Shown here one piece after another: positions 63,911 to 64,000 of a DNA stretch of 64,000 bases. The notes below the pieces were generated by a model. That model had not been told where the DNA came from, did not search any database, and worked only from the letters and a program-made list of their open reading frames with translations. Where the stretch lies: the NCBI GenBank assembly GCA_945898065.1, contig CAMDHH010000001.1, positions 98,830 through 162,829 on the forward strand, written 5' to 3'. Position 1 is the stretch's first letter; each line of letters begins with the position of its first letter. Both the position numbers and the translations under genes were made by a program. Source of the DNA: Bifidobacterium breve. GTDB lineage: Bacteria; Actinomycetota; Actinomycetes; Nanopelagicales; Nanopelagicaceae.

Positions 63911-64000
63911 AAGTCCGGCGACGTTCTACTCTCCCACAAGGTCACCCTTGCAGTACCATCGACGCTGAGAGGCTTAACTTCCGGGTTCGGAATGGGACCG
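63911..64000 (-). rRNA. rrf: 5S rRNA, 5'-truncated by the window edge
   Basis: Reverse complement CGGTCCCATTCCGAACCCGGAAGTTAAGCCTCTCAGCG...GGGAGAGTAGAACGTCGCCGGAC is canonical 5S. Confidence 0.95.

Overview
The window is a compact, low-to-mid GC actinobacterial chromosome segment. Gene content and order suggest a streamlined freshwater acI/Nanopelagicales-type genome (inference, not computed). It is mostly conserved housekeeping blocks: pyrF–mihF::gmk–rpoZ–coaBC–metK–priA–def–fmt–rsmB–rpe; hisE–hisG; an mshC-linked block (histidine phosphatase, DUF3090, SCO1664-like); metH; trmI–pafB–pafC–tatA–tatC–dgk–helY–exo–lnt; gcvP–merR–DUF151–ftsR–garA–gcvH–pgsA–cmk::der–tyrA–aroH–rluB–scpB–scpA; parA; xerD–pyrG–recN–nadK–tlyA; and the start of a 5S rRNA. 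I see no CRISPR array, prophage or transposon. Main observations: (1) a 28-bp dif-like site (11+6+11) at 42419-42446, in the convergent gap where gene orientation flips, so this window probably spans the replication terminus; (2) a single-ORF fusion of actinobacterial IHF (mIHF) with guanylate kinase; (3) trmI joined directly to pafBC, with the Pup-proteasome genes usually found between them absent; (4) a 271-bp AT-rich intergenic region with ATCGAT-centred palindromes and a 22-bp imperfect direct repeat; (5) a mshC-linked putative kinase/phosphatase/Zn-ribbon trio of unknown function; (6) a hairpin predicted to mask the gcvP Shine-Dalgarno; (7) a PriA lacking helicase motifs.
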